64,000 bases of DNA. It comes from Pseudomonas viridiflava (GTDB taxonomy: Bacteria; Pseudomonadota; Gammaproteobacteria; Pseudomonadales; Pseudomonadaceae). Under the pieces are notes generated by a model, which was given only the letters and a program-made list of their open reading frames with translations, was not told where the DNA came from and did not search any database. Numbering within the stretch: position 1 is the stretch's first letter; each line of letters begins with the position of its first letter. Shown here piece by piece: positions 10,399 to 18,752 of the stretch. The translations under genes were made by a program, and so were the position numbers. The DNA lies in NCBI RefSeq assembly GCF_900602065.1, contig NZ_UWFN01000095.1:186001-250000 (forward strand), given 5' to 3'.

Positions 10399-10869
10399 TT
10401 ACGGCGCGGGAGCAGGCGACCACGGCAGGATCGGGATCGCAGTCACCGCATTCTGAGGACTGCCCTCGATAATCCGGTCGCTGTAAACCAGATAAACCAG
10501 CGCATTGCGCTTTTTATCGAAGAAGCGCACGACCTGCATAGTCTTGAAAACCAGCGAAGTGCGCTCCTTGAATACCTCGTCGCCATCCTTCAGCTCACCT
10601 TTGAAATGGATAGGCCCCACCTGACGACAGGCTATCGAAGCCTCAGCGCGATCCTCAGCCAGACCAAGACCACCCTTCACCCCACCCGTTTTGGCGCGAG
10701 ACAGATAGCACGTCACGCCATCGACCTTGGGATCATCGAAAGCTTCGACCACAATACGATCGTTCGGGCCGACGAGCTTGAACACCGTCGACACCTGACC
10801 AATCTCTTCAGCAGAAGCCAGCATCGGCAGCACCAGCAAAGCCCCGAGCAGTCCCTTCATTACGCGCAT
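10399..10869 (-). CDS. creA: CreA family protein
   Basis: 156 residues from the ATG at 10869, preceded by AAGGAA; the in-frame upstream start at 10983 would run through a REP element. The N-terminus [20 protein letters not shown] is a secretion signal, so the mature protein is periplasmic. The body matches the CreA family ([51 protein letters not shown]), whose function is not known despite its old link to the creABCD locus. Two conserved Cys (VTCYL and IACRQ) could form a disulfide. It stands alone between rpsT and proB. Confidence 0.88.
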   Translation of the reverse strand: MRVMKGLLGALLVLPMLASAEEIGQVSTVFKLVGPNDRIVVEAFDDPKVDGVTCYLSRAKTGGVKGGLGLAEDRAEASIACRQVGPIHFKGELKDGDEVFKERTSLVFKTMQVVRFFDKKRNALVYLVYSDRIIEGSPQNAVTAIPILPWSPAPAP

Positions 10870-10918
10870 TACGTGTTCCTTATCTTGTGGAAAGCTAGCT
10901 ACCGGCGAACGCAGAACC

Positions 10919-11007
10919 CGTAGGAGCGCGCTTGCCCGCGATTGCGTAAGGTCAGCCAAAATGTACTGCCCGACCTTACGCAATCGCGGGCAAGCGCGCT
11001 CCTACAG
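10919..11007. repeat. REPIN, GTAGGAGCGCGCTTGCCC type
   Basis: Inverted REP pair in the creA-proB gap. The arms extend almost to the centre (GATTGCGTAAGGTC...GACCTTACGCAATC), so the whole 89-bp element can fold into one long hairpin. Confidence 0.9.
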
Positions 11008-11017
11008 GAACAGCATT

Positions 11018-12136
11018 TCAAACCAGAATCAGGTTATCGCGATGAACCAGCTCAGGCTCAGCCATGTAACCGAGCACACGCACGATCGCATCGGATGACT
11101 GACCAATAATCTTCTGCGCCTCAAGCGCACTGTAATTACTCAGACCACGTGCAACTTCGCGACCATCAGGCGCTACGCACACGACCATCTCGCCACGACG
11201 GAAGCTGCCTTGGACCAGTTTGACCCCAACAGGCAGCAGGCTTTTGTGATCCTTGCTCAACGCAGCCACGGCACCTTCGTCCAGCACAAGCGTGCCGCGA
11301 GTCTGCAAGTGCCCCGCTAGCCACTGCTTGCGAGCTGCGAGCATTTCACGCTCAGGCGACAGCAACGTGCCCAAACGCTCACCCCCTTTAAGACGCGCAA
11401 GCACGCGCTCAATGCGCCCACCGACAATCACCGTGTGAGCACCCGAACGGGCCGCCAATCGCGCAGCACGCAATTTAGTTTGCATACCCCCACGACCCAG
11501 GGCACCACCCGTGCCACCCGCCACAGCGTCAAGCGCCGGATCATCAGCGCGCGCTTCGTAGATCAGTTGAGCTTCAGGATTGTTGCGCGGATCAGCATCG
11601 AACATGCCGTCACGATCCGTCAGGATCACCAGCAAGTCAGCTTCGACAAGGTTGGCAACCAGCGCTGCCAGCGTATCGTTGTCGCCGAAGCGAATCTCAT
11701 CAGTGACGACCGTGTCATTTTCGTTAATGACCGGCACGACCCCCAAATCAACCAGGGTACGCAGCGTGCTGCGCGCATTCAGGTAGCGCTTTCGGTCGGA
11801 AAGGTCGTCATGAGTCAGAAGAATCTGCGCAGTGTGACGACCATGCTCGGCAAAGCTGGACTCCCACGCCTGCACCAAGCCCATCTGACCGATCGCAGCA
11901 GCAGCTTGCAGCTCATGCATGGCACTGGGTCGCGAAGTCCAGCCCAAACGGCTCATACCGGCAGCCACAGCGCCAGAAGAAACCAGGACCAACTCAACGC
12001 CAGCTTCATGCAGCGCCACCATCTGCTCAACCCAAACACCCATCGCCGAACGATCCAGCCCCTTGCCATCCGCAGTCAGCAAGGCACTGCCAATCTTCAC
12101 AACCCAGCGCTGGGCACCCGTCACTTTGCTGCGCAT
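11018..12136 (-). CDS. proB: Glutamate 5-kinase
   Basis: 372 residues from the second of two adjacent ATGs (12136; the other is 12139). N-terminal amino-acid-kinase domain ([54 protein letters not shown]) and a C-terminal PUA domain from about residue 275 ([22 protein letters not shown]). It phosphorylates glutamate as the first and feedback-inhibited step of proline synthesis. It follows obgE on the same strand, but a strong terminator lies between them, so it probably has its own promoter. Confidence 0.97.
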   Translation of the reverse strand: MRSKVTGAQRWVVKIGSALLTADGKGLDRSAMGVWVEQMVALHEAGVELVLVSSGAVAAGMSRLGWTSRPSAMHELQAAAAIGQMGLVQAWESSFAEHGRHTAQILLTHDDLSDRKRYLNARSTLRTLVDLGVVPVINENDTVVTDEIRFGDNDTLAALVANLVEADLLVILTDRDGMFDADPRNNPEAQLIYEARADDPALDAVAGGTGGALGRGGMQTKLRAARLAARSGAHTVIVGGRIERVLARLKGGERLGTLLSPEREMLAARKQWLAGHLQTRGTLVLDEGAVAALSKDHKSLLPVGVKLVQGSFRRGEMVVCVAPDGREVARGLSNYSALEAQKIIGQSSDAIVRVLGYMAEPELVHRDNLILV

Positions 12137-12190
12137 CATCTTCCAACCTTAGCCAGAGAACTTTGAGAGAAACAAATTCAAGATATCAGA

Positions 12191-12220
12191 TACAAAAACG
12201 CCGCTTACAAGTAAGCGGCG
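12191..12220 (-). terminator. Rho-independent terminator of obgE
   Basis: Perfect 10-bp inverted repeat CGCCGCTTAC/GTAAGCGGCG; read on the minus strand it ends in TTTTTG. It lies 20 bases past the obgE stop. Confidence 0.9.
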
Positions 12221-12239
12221 TCTAGTTTACTGCAGAGAA

Positions 12240-13544
<1,305 letters not shown>

Positions 13545-13652
13545 TCAAAAACCAGTGACCTTCAAAGGTCAACATCACAACAGCCCGCACAAACAGCTTT
13601 GCAAGAGACTCACCAAAACACTTACAACCTGAAGCCAGCAGCCTTCATAAAC

Positions 13653-13682
13653 GAAAAAGCCCCGTCGCGAGACAGGGCTTTT
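13653..13682 (-). terminator. Rho-independent terminator of rplU-rpmA
   Basis: On the minus strand AAAAGCCCTGTC, loop, GACGGGGCTTTTT forms a GC stem followed by five T. It sits 15 bases past the rpmA stop and separates the ribosomal operon from obgE. Confidence 0.88.
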
Positions 13683-13697
13683 CCAGCTGCTGCATGA

Positions 13698-13973
13698 TTA
13701 CGCTGCGGAGACTTCAGTCTTCGGAACGATGCTCACGTAGCGACGACCGAAGGCGCCTTTAACCTGGAACTTGATCACGCCTTCCACTTTCGCGAACAGG
13801 GTGTGATCTTTGCCCATGCCAACGCCGTAGCCAGCGTGGAATTGGGTGCCGCGCTGACGCACGATGATGTTGCCCGGAATGATAGCCTGGCCGCCATACA
13901 TCTTCACGCCAAGGCGTTTGGCTTCTGAGTCGCGACCGTTACGGGTACTACCACCAGCTTTTTTGTGTGCCAT
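13698..13973 (-). CDS. rpmA: 50S ribosomal protein L27
   Basis: 91 residues. The N-terminus [20 protein letters not shown] is the L27 signature. The flexible N-terminal arm reaches the peptidyl-transferase centre, and there is no Firmicutes-type cleavable N-terminal extension. It follows rplU by 34 bp in one operon. Confidence 0.98.
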   Translation of the reverse strand: MAHKKAGGSTRNGRDSEAKRLGVKMYGGQAIIPGNIIVRQRGTQFHAGYGVGMGKDHTLFAKVEGVIKFQVKGAFGRRYVSIVPKTEVSAA

Positions 13974-14007
13974 GAGTCAATTCTCCTAGTGAGGGATTAG
14001 GCTGAAA

Positions 14008-14322
14008 TTAAGCCTGAATACCGGTGATTTTGATCTCGGTGTACCACTGGCGGTGGCCCATACGCTTCATGTGGTGCTTACGACGACGGAACTTGATGAT
14101 GCGAACTTTGTCGTGGCGACCCTGAGAGATCACTTCAGCTACAACGGTAGCGCCGGCAACAACAGGTGCGCCGATGTTAACGTCGTCGCCGTTGGCAACC
14201 AACAGAACGCGATCAAAAGTAACGGATTCGCCGGTAGCGATTTCCAGTTTTTCGATCTTCAGGTATTCACCTGGGGCAACTTTGTACTGCTTGCCACCGG
14301 TAACGATTACTGCATAAGACAT
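14008..14322 (-). CDS. rplU: 50S ribosomal protein L21
   Basis: 104 residues, complete. [26 protein letters not shown] and the basic [19 protein letters not shown] stretch identify L21, a 23S rRNA-binding protein. First gene of rplU-rpmA, divergent from ispB across a 240-bp gap that must contain its promoter. Confidence 0.98.
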   Translation of the reverse strand: MSYAVIVTGGKQYKVAPGEYLKIEKLEIATGESVTFDRVLLVANGDDVNIGAPVVAGATVVAEVISQGRHDKVRIIKFRRRKHHMKRMGHRQWYTEIKITGIQA

Positions 14323-14501
14323 GGTATTTCTCCGTAAATCCTGCTCACCCAGCTCTTTATAAGTAGAGTATCGGCTGGCATGGCTGCTCGGGGCTGGAAA
14401 GGCCCGGTCGCAATTGCGTAAGGCAGGTGCTGCCCAGGAAAGTTAGGGTGCGCGATTGTACGCAAGGCATCAAACGGTTGCAAGAGGCGGGATGTCATAC
14501 C

Positions 14502-14530
14502 TTGACACGCTCTAACCCGCAACCTAGCAT
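14502..14530 (+). promoter_or_regulatory. Likely sigma-70 promoter of ispB
   Basis: Perfect -35 TTGACA (14502-14507), 17-base spacer, -10 TAGCAT (14525-14530). Predicted transcript start near 14537, giving a leader of about 26 bases. Confidence 0.7.
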
Positions 14531-14562
14531 GCGGCGCAACCCTTCTGGAGCACCTTTCGCTG

Positions 14563-15531
14563 ATGCAACCTCAAGCCTTCTACCGCGCTGTGGCGGACGA
14601 TTTTAGTGCCGTCGACGTCATTATCAAGCAGCAGCTGACGTCGCGGGTACCGTTGGTCTCGAAAATCGGCGACTACATTACCTCCGCCGGCGGCAAACGC
14701 CTGCGCCCACTGCTGGTCCTCCTGTGTGGCAAGGCTCTGGGCCGTGAAGGCGATGACGTACGCCTTCTGGCTGCGACCATCGAATTCCTGCACACCGCGA
14801 CCCTGCTTCACGATGACGTGGTCGACATGTCCGGCATGCGCCGTGGCCGCTCTACCGCCAATGCCCTTTGGGGCAACGCGCCCAGCGTGCTGGTCGGCGA
14901 CTTCCTTTATTCCCGCTCTTTCGAAATGATGGTCGAACTGGGCTCTATGCCCGTCATGAAGATCCTTTCGAAAGCGACCCGGGTCATTGCCGAAGGCGAA
15001 GTGCTGCAACTGTCGAAAGTTCGCGACGCCAGCACCACCGAAGAAATCTACATGGAAGTGATTCGCGGCAAGACAGCCATGCTCTTCGAAGCCTCGACGC
15101 ATAGCGCCGCCGCACTGTGCAACGCCACCGAAGAGCAAAGTGAAGCGCTGCGCACCTTTGGTGACCACCTGGGCGTGGCTTTCCAACTGGTAGACGATTT
15201 GCTCGATTACCGTGGCGACGCCGAAACCCTGGGCAAGAACGTCGGTGACGATCTGGCCGAAGGCAAGCCAACCCTGCCGCTGATCTACACCATGCGCGAA
15301 GGCACCGCCGAACAGGCTGCGCTGGTGCGTCAGGCCATTCAGAAAGGCGGTCTGGAAGATCTGGAAAGCATCCGCAACGCAGTCGAGAGCTCTGGTGCTC
15401 TGGACTACACCGCTCAGCTGGCCCGCGATTACGTCGCACGCGCGATCAAATGCCTGGACGCCCTGCCGCCAAGCGAATACCGCGACGCGCTGGTCGAGTT
15501 GAGCGAGTTTGCGGTGGCCCGTACCCACTGA
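14563..15531 (+). CDS. ispB: All-trans polyprenyl (octaprenyl/solanesyl) diphosphate synthase
   Basis: 322 residues. Trans-prenyltransferase with the two aspartate-rich motifs LLHDDVVD and QLVDDLLDY that bind Mg-diphosphate, and the GGKRLRPLL box. The chain-length region upstream of the first motif has small side chains (AATIEFLHTATL), consistent with a long product. It makes the side chain of ubiquinone (Q9 is usual in Pseudomonas). Consensus promoter upstream, terminator downstream, so monocistronic. Confidence 0.94.
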   Translation: MQPQAFYRAVADDFSAVDVIIKQQLTSRVPLVSKIGDYITSAGGKRLRPLLVLLCGKALGREGDDVRLLAATIEFLHTATLLHDDVVDMSGMRRGRSTANALWGNAPSVLVGDFLYSRSFEMMVELGSMPVMKILSKATRVIAEGEVLQLSKVRDASTTEEIYMEVIRGKTAMLFEASTHSAAALCNATEEQSEALRTFGDHLGVAFQLVDDLLDYRGDAETLGKNVGDDLAEGKPTLPLIYTMREGTAEQAALVRQAIQKGGLEDLESIRNAVESSGALDYTAQLARDYVARAIKCLDALPPSEYRDALVELSEFAVARTH

Positions 15532-15550
15532 TCGCCCGCTGAGCCAAAGA

Positions 15551-15575
15551 GCCCGTCCAATGTGACGGGCTTTTT
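15551..15575 (+). terminator. Rho-independent terminator of ispB
   Basis: Stem GCCCGTC/GACGGGC, loop CAATGT, then TTTTT. Confidence 0.93.
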
Positions 15576-15608
15576 GTTGGCCAACGAAAATTGGCTGAGC
15601 CCGCGATC

Positions 15609-15698
15609 CTGTGGGAGCGGTGCTTGCCCGCGATAAGGCTGGACGCGGTTCACGTTAGATCGCATTGACCTTATCGCGGGCAAGCCTCGCTCCCACAG
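15609..15698. repeat. REPIN, TGGGAGCGGTGCTTGCCC type
   Basis: Inverted pair with spacer, right arm TTATCGCGGGCAAGCCTCGC. Same type as those at 33284 and 38599. Confidence 0.88.
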
Positions 15699-15754
15699 GA
15701 ATGCTATTCCAAATCAACACCGGCGCTGACCCAAATCAACCACTCAGCGTAAAA

Positions 15755-15769
15755 TGCGAACAATTCTCA
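15755..15769. promoter_or_regulatory. Degenerate upstream Fur box
   Basis: TGCGAACAATTCTCA matches 11 of 15 positions of the strong box at 15793-15807, 38 bp downstream. Two spaced Fur sites are common at tightly iron-repressed promoters. Confidence 0.45.
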
Positions 15770-15792
15770 ATAGAGACTTGCTATTCCGCCAA

Positions 15793-15807
15793 TAAGAATT
15801 ATTCTCA
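15793..15807. promoter_or_regulatory. Fur box upstream of the small gene at 15832
   Basis: TAAGAATTATTCTCA. Its reverse complement TGAGAATAATTCTTA matches the 7-1-7 Fur consensus TGATAATNATTATCA at all but three positions. It lies 25 bases before the start codon, where bound Fur would block transcription or early elongation. Confidence 0.72.
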
Positions 15808-15831
15808 TTGCATTGCTCAAGGAGAATCAAC

Positions 15832-16074
15832 ATGACTTATTTGATCGACGCATGGCTGGACCGTCCTCACCCCTACCTGCGAATCCTGCATCGCGAAACC
15901 GGGGAAGTATGTGCCGTACTGGAGGAGGAAGCGCTGGATGAACTGCGAGATCAGGGCGATCTGGACGTCAACGAGCTGAGTTCAAGCGAGCCAATCGTTC
16001 TCAAGGAGTTGGTGCGTAACCTGTTTCTGTTCTGCTATGCCCGAGCGTTGCGCCCGATTGCAGAATTGCACTGA
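15832..16074 (+). CDS. Small conserved protein, probably iron-repressed (PA4570-like)
   Basis: 80 residues from the ATG at 15832 behind AAGGAG (15819-15824); the first in-frame ATG at 15808 lies inside the Fur box. The protein is acidic (EEEALDELRDQGDLDVNEL) and ends in a hydrophobic NLFLFCYARALRPIAEL segment with one Cys. There is no signal peptide or known domain. The position directly after ispB and before fklB matches PA4570 of PAO1. Two Fur-like boxes upstream suggest expression under iron starvation. Function unknown; a small regulator or adaptor is possible but not shown. Confidence 0.75.
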   Translation: MTYLIDAWLDRPHPYLRILHRETGEVCAVLEEEALDELRDQGDLDVNELSSSEPIVLKELVRNLFLFCYARALRPIAELH

Positions 16075-16153
16075 CCATGAAGCCAGCTTTTGCAACGGGA
16101 GCAGACCGAGCCCGAAGACTCGCCCTGCTCCTCACTGACAGACCTTAAGTCGA

Positions 16154-16771
16154 TCAGAGAACGTCGAGCAGCTCAACGTCGAATACCAGCACGCTGTGCG
16201 GCGGGATGCTGCCAACGCCCTGAGCGCCGTAAGCCAACTCGCTCGGTACGTGCAGACGCCATTTGCTGCCGGCGTTCATCAGTTGCAGCGCCTCGGTCCA
16301 GCCAGCGATAACGCCACCGACCGGGAATTCAGCGGGTTCGCCACGCTCGTAGGAGCTGTCGAACACAGTGCCGTCAGTCAGCATGCCGTGGTAGTGGGTG
16401 CGAACCTGATCTTCACGGGTCGGCTTGGCGCCAGTACCAGTGGTCAGCACTTCAAATTGCAGGCCGGACGGCAGAGTGGTAACGCCTTCGCGCTTGCCAT
16501 TCTCAGCCAGGTAAGCCAGACCGGCACCAGCAGCCTCTTCAGCTTTGGCAGCGGCTTCGGCTTGCATGATTTCGCGGATAACCTTGAAGCTGGCGGACAT
16601 TTCTTCTTCGCCAACGCGGCTTGGTTTGCCACCGAAAGCATCGGTCAGGCCAGCCAGGATCGCGTCCAGGTTAACGCCCGGCGGAGGGTTGTCGCGCAGT
16701 TGGCCGCCCAACTGACGGCCAATGCCGTAGCTGACGCGAGTTTCGTCGGTGGACAAGTTGACTTCGGACAT
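16154..16771 (-). CDS. fklB: FKBP-type peptidyl-prolyl cis-trans isomerase FklB
   Basis: 205 residues. N-terminal dimerisation helices (DETRVSYGIGRQLGGQLRDN...DAILAGLTDAFGG) are followed by an alanine-rich linker helix and a C-terminal FKBP domain (EDQVRTHYHGMLTDGTVFDSSYERGEPAEFPVGGVIAGWTEALQLM, then the closing IPPHSVLVFDVELLDVL). No signal peptide, so cytoplasmic FklB/FKBP22 rather than periplasmic FkpA or Mip. It is convergent with the small gene at 15832. In PAO1 a cytochrome c gene (PA4571) sits at this point, as I remember it; it is absent here. Confidence 0.93.
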   Translation of the reverse strand: MSEVNLSTDETRVSYGIGRQLGGQLRDNPPPGVNLDAILAGLTDAFGGKPSRVGEEEMSASFKVIREIMQAEAAAKAEEAAGAGLAYLAENGKREGVTTLPSGLQFEVLTTGTGAKPTREDQVRTHYHGMLTDGTVFDSSYERGEPAEFPVGGVIAGWTEALQLMNAGSKWRLHVPSELAYGAQGVGSIPPHSVLVFDVELLDVL

Positions 16772-16859
16772 ATCACTGCTCCGCTAAAGGAACGCCTTAA
16801 CCAGACGCTCCGAATCAAAAGGGCGAGCAGCCTAGCACATGAAGTACCGGCATACGCCA

Positions 16860-16934
16860 CTGTAGGAGCTGCCGAAGGCTGCGAAAGCGATATTCCTGCC
16901 ACACTGCTGTTCGCAGCCTGCGGCAGCTCCTACA
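16860..16934. repeat. REPIN, GTAGGAGCTGCCGAAGGC type
   Basis: Inverted pair, 75 bp, between fklB and the gene at 16946; right arm CGCAGCCTGCGGCAGCTCC carries small changes. Confidence 0.88.
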
Positions 16935-16945
16935 AAAATCAAAAA

Positions 16946-17257
16946 CTACCACTTCGAATAAAAACTGATCGGCACTCGCAACGCCTCGCGCTTATCTACC
17001 GGCATGCCGCACATTTCGTCATGCACCACCGCGTGCACCAGGTGAAAGGGCACAGGCTCGAAGTCTCTCAGTATTTCACGGGCGTGCTCGACCGAGCGCA
17101 GCTTCACAGTCTCGCCCTGCTCGCCCTTGAGCAGTTGCACCGCGCCTTGCGAGCGGGCTTCGAGCAGGTAGATTCCGCCCTCAATGGAGATCAGGTTCAA
17201 CTCGTCGATACGGCCGGCAGTCATATGCGCTGCCAATTCGTCTTCAGTCATCTGCAA
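16946..17257 (-). CDS. Conserved hypothetical protein (DUF6482-like)
   Basis: 103 residues. Begins MQMTEDELAAHMTAGRIDELNLISIEGGIYLLEAR and ends VDKREALRVPISFYSKW, resembling a small family confined largely to Pseudomonas (my recollection is DUF6482). A core of alternating strands (GIYLLEA, VQLLKG, VKLRS) suggests a small beta-sheet protein. No signal peptide or membrane segment. AAATCCCTCGTCG-type sequence precedes it with only a weak ribosome site. It lies between fklB and the UPF0114 gene. Function unknown. Confidence 0.7.
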   Translation of the reverse strand: MQMTEDELAAHMTAGRIDELNLISIEGGIYLLEARSQGAVQLLKGEQGETVKLRSVEHAREILRDFEPVPFHLVHAVVHDEMCGMPVDKREALRVPISFYSKW

Positions 17258-17332
17258 ATCCCTCGTCGAGCACAGCTCACATTAAAAAGACTGTCGCTGT
17301 GAAAGGTAACGGATTTCAGCCAGCGGAAACGA

Positions 17333-17366
17333 CGCCGCCCGTCCATTCTTCAATGGACGGGCGGCG
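17333..17366 (-). terminator. Strong hairpin after the UPF0114 gene, terminator-like
   Basis: A perfect stem of about 15 bp (CGCCGCCCGTCCATT/AATGGACGGGCGGCG) closes a four-base loop, GAAG on the minus strand. The following bases (TCGTTTCC) are only partly T-rich. It separates the gene at 17393 from that at 16946. Confidence 0.6.
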
Positions 17367-17392
17367 ATGTGAAGCATTGAGTGGAGCAAGTA

Positions 17393-17881
17393 TCAGTGCT
17401 TGGTGACCTTGTCCAGGTACCCCATGGCAAATGCCGAAACAACAAAAGTCATGTGAATGATCACGTACCACATCAGGTATTGCGGCTCGATGTTCTTCGC
17501 GTCCATGAACACCCGCAACAAGTGAATCGAGGAGATCGCCACAATGGAGGCAGCCACTTTCATCTTCAACGATGAAGAATCCATGGTGCCCAGCCAGTTG
17601 AGCTTTTCTTTGCCCTCATCGATATCCAGCTGCGAAACGAAGTTTTCATAGCCGGAGATCATCACCATCACCAACAGGCCACCTACCAGCGCCATGTCGA
17701 TCAGGGACAGCAGAACGAGAATCAGATCAGCCTCGGCCAACGCAAAAACGTTGGGCAGGACGTGAAAGATTTCCTGAAAGAACTTCAGCACCAGAGCCAG
17801 CAACCCCAGGGACAGACCGAAATACAACGGGGCCAGCAGCCAGCGCGAGGCGTACATGGCATTTTCGACAAAACGTTCCAT
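17393..17881 (-). CDS. UPF0114 (YqhA-like) inner-membrane protein
   Basis: 162 residues with four hydrophobic segments (about 13-35, 53-75, 108-125, 136-155). It matches the UPF0114/TIGR00645 family: [69 protein letters not shown]. Function in the family is not established. The second and third helices flank a conserved acidic/basic cytoplasmic loop. Same strand as its neighbours but set off by a strong hairpin downstream. It corresponds to the PA4574 position. Confidence 0.88.
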   Translation of the reverse strand: MERFVENAMYASRWLLAPLYFGLSLGLLALVLKFFQEIFHVLPNVFALAEADLILVLLSLIDMALVGGLLVMVMISGYENFVSQLDIDEGKEKLNWLGTMDSSSLKMKVAASIVAISSIHLLRVFMDAKNIEPQYLMWYVIIHMTFVVSAFAMGYLDKVTKH

Positions 17882-18060
17882 TTGAACTCACAGATGCTTG
17901 GAGATGGCGGCGAGTATACCAGCCACCCGGCGATTCGCAGAATGTGACCTAAAGCCACGCAGGGCAGGTTTTATAGCTGAAATCGACGTAACCACTGCTG
18001 CCTTTCACGTCCATCATGTGAATCGCAAGGTAACGTCGTCATACCGGGAGAAGCGGCTAG

Positions 18061-18390
18061 CTAGAAGGGCGAAGAACGTTGGAGCCTGGAGGCATCGCCG
18101 TTGATTCGGCGTAATTCGCTCTGCAGGTGCAGACTCCAGATAGGGATGTCGTCAGTTTCTTCGTAACCACTCGAAGTCAGGCTCTCGGCAATCGCCAACA
18201 TGACAGACTCGGCAGCCGGAGCACCTGGAAATGGGCCCTGCGTCTTGATTGCAGACGGTTGTTCCCCAGTCATTCCAGCGGCAAACAGCAACGTCCACAT
18301 GCCATTGTCACCAGAAAGGGGGCGTATCACACACTCTATTCGGGTCATGAGACCCAGGCATTGGCGGGTAAGGCAGAGGCTACGCGACAT
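18061..18390 (-). CDS. Conserved hypothetical protein (PA4575-like)
   Basis: 109 residues from the ATG at 18390, which has GAGGAG just upstream; the longer frame to 18585 runs into a REP and is rejected. Sequence: MSRSLCLTRQCLGLMTRIECVIRPLSG, then a strand-rich middle ending in HLQSELRRING. Three Cys cluster in the first 20 residues (SLCLTRQC and IECVI), which might bind metal but match no motif I know. It lies where PAO1 has PA4575, beside the Lon-like protease gene. Function unknown. Confidence 0.68.
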   Translation of the reverse strand: MSRSLCLTRQCLGLMTRIECVIRPLSGDNGMWTLLFAAGMTGEQPSAIKTQGPFPGAPAAESVMLAIAESLTSSGYEETDDIPIWSLHLQSELRRINGDASRLQRSSPF

Positions 18391-18543
18391 GGCGAGCTCC
18401 TCGTTGGCTACGGTATTCGCCGCACTGAAAAGTGCTGTAAGGCGCGTCAGTCCCTTTGACAACCGTGGTACCGAAACAGAATAGAAGAAAACCCGGATTG
18501 GGAAAGATTCGGGGATGAACGGCGTATCGGTAGCAATCGAAGT

Positions 18544-18618
18544 CTGTAGGAGCTGCCGAAGGCTGCGAAGCGATGTTCCTTTCACTCCGTGGTTCGCAGC
18601 CTTCGGCAGCTCCTACAG
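18544..18618. repeat. REPIN, GTAGGAGCTGCCGAAGGC type
   Basis: Inverted pair; arms GCTGCCGAAGGCTGCGAA and TTCGCAGCCTTCGGCAGC are perfect complements. Confidence 0.9.
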
Positions 18619-18639
18619 CAATCGTGCTGAATTGAGGGC

Positions 18640-18731
18640 CTGTGGGAGCGGATTTATCCGCGAAGGGGCCGGCACCGTCAACATCATCGTCGGCTGACAT
18701 ACCGTATTCGCGAATGAATTCGCTCCCACAG
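18640..18731. repeat. REPIN, TGGGAGCGAATTCATTCG type
   Basis: Left arm TGTGGGAGCGGATTTATCCGCGAA, right arm TTCGCGAATGAATTCGCTCCCACA. It follows the REPIN at 18544 by only 21 bp, so two different REP families are stacked in this gap. With the upstream sequence of the gene at 18390, they fill the stretch 18391-18752. Confidence 0.88.
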
Positions 18732-18752
18732 AAGGCGTCGCCACTTGCGTGG

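Noticed and set aside
18391..18585. N-terminal extension of the PA4575-like protein
   Set aside because: Reads from REP sequence, and the internal ATG at 18390 has a clear GAGGAG site.
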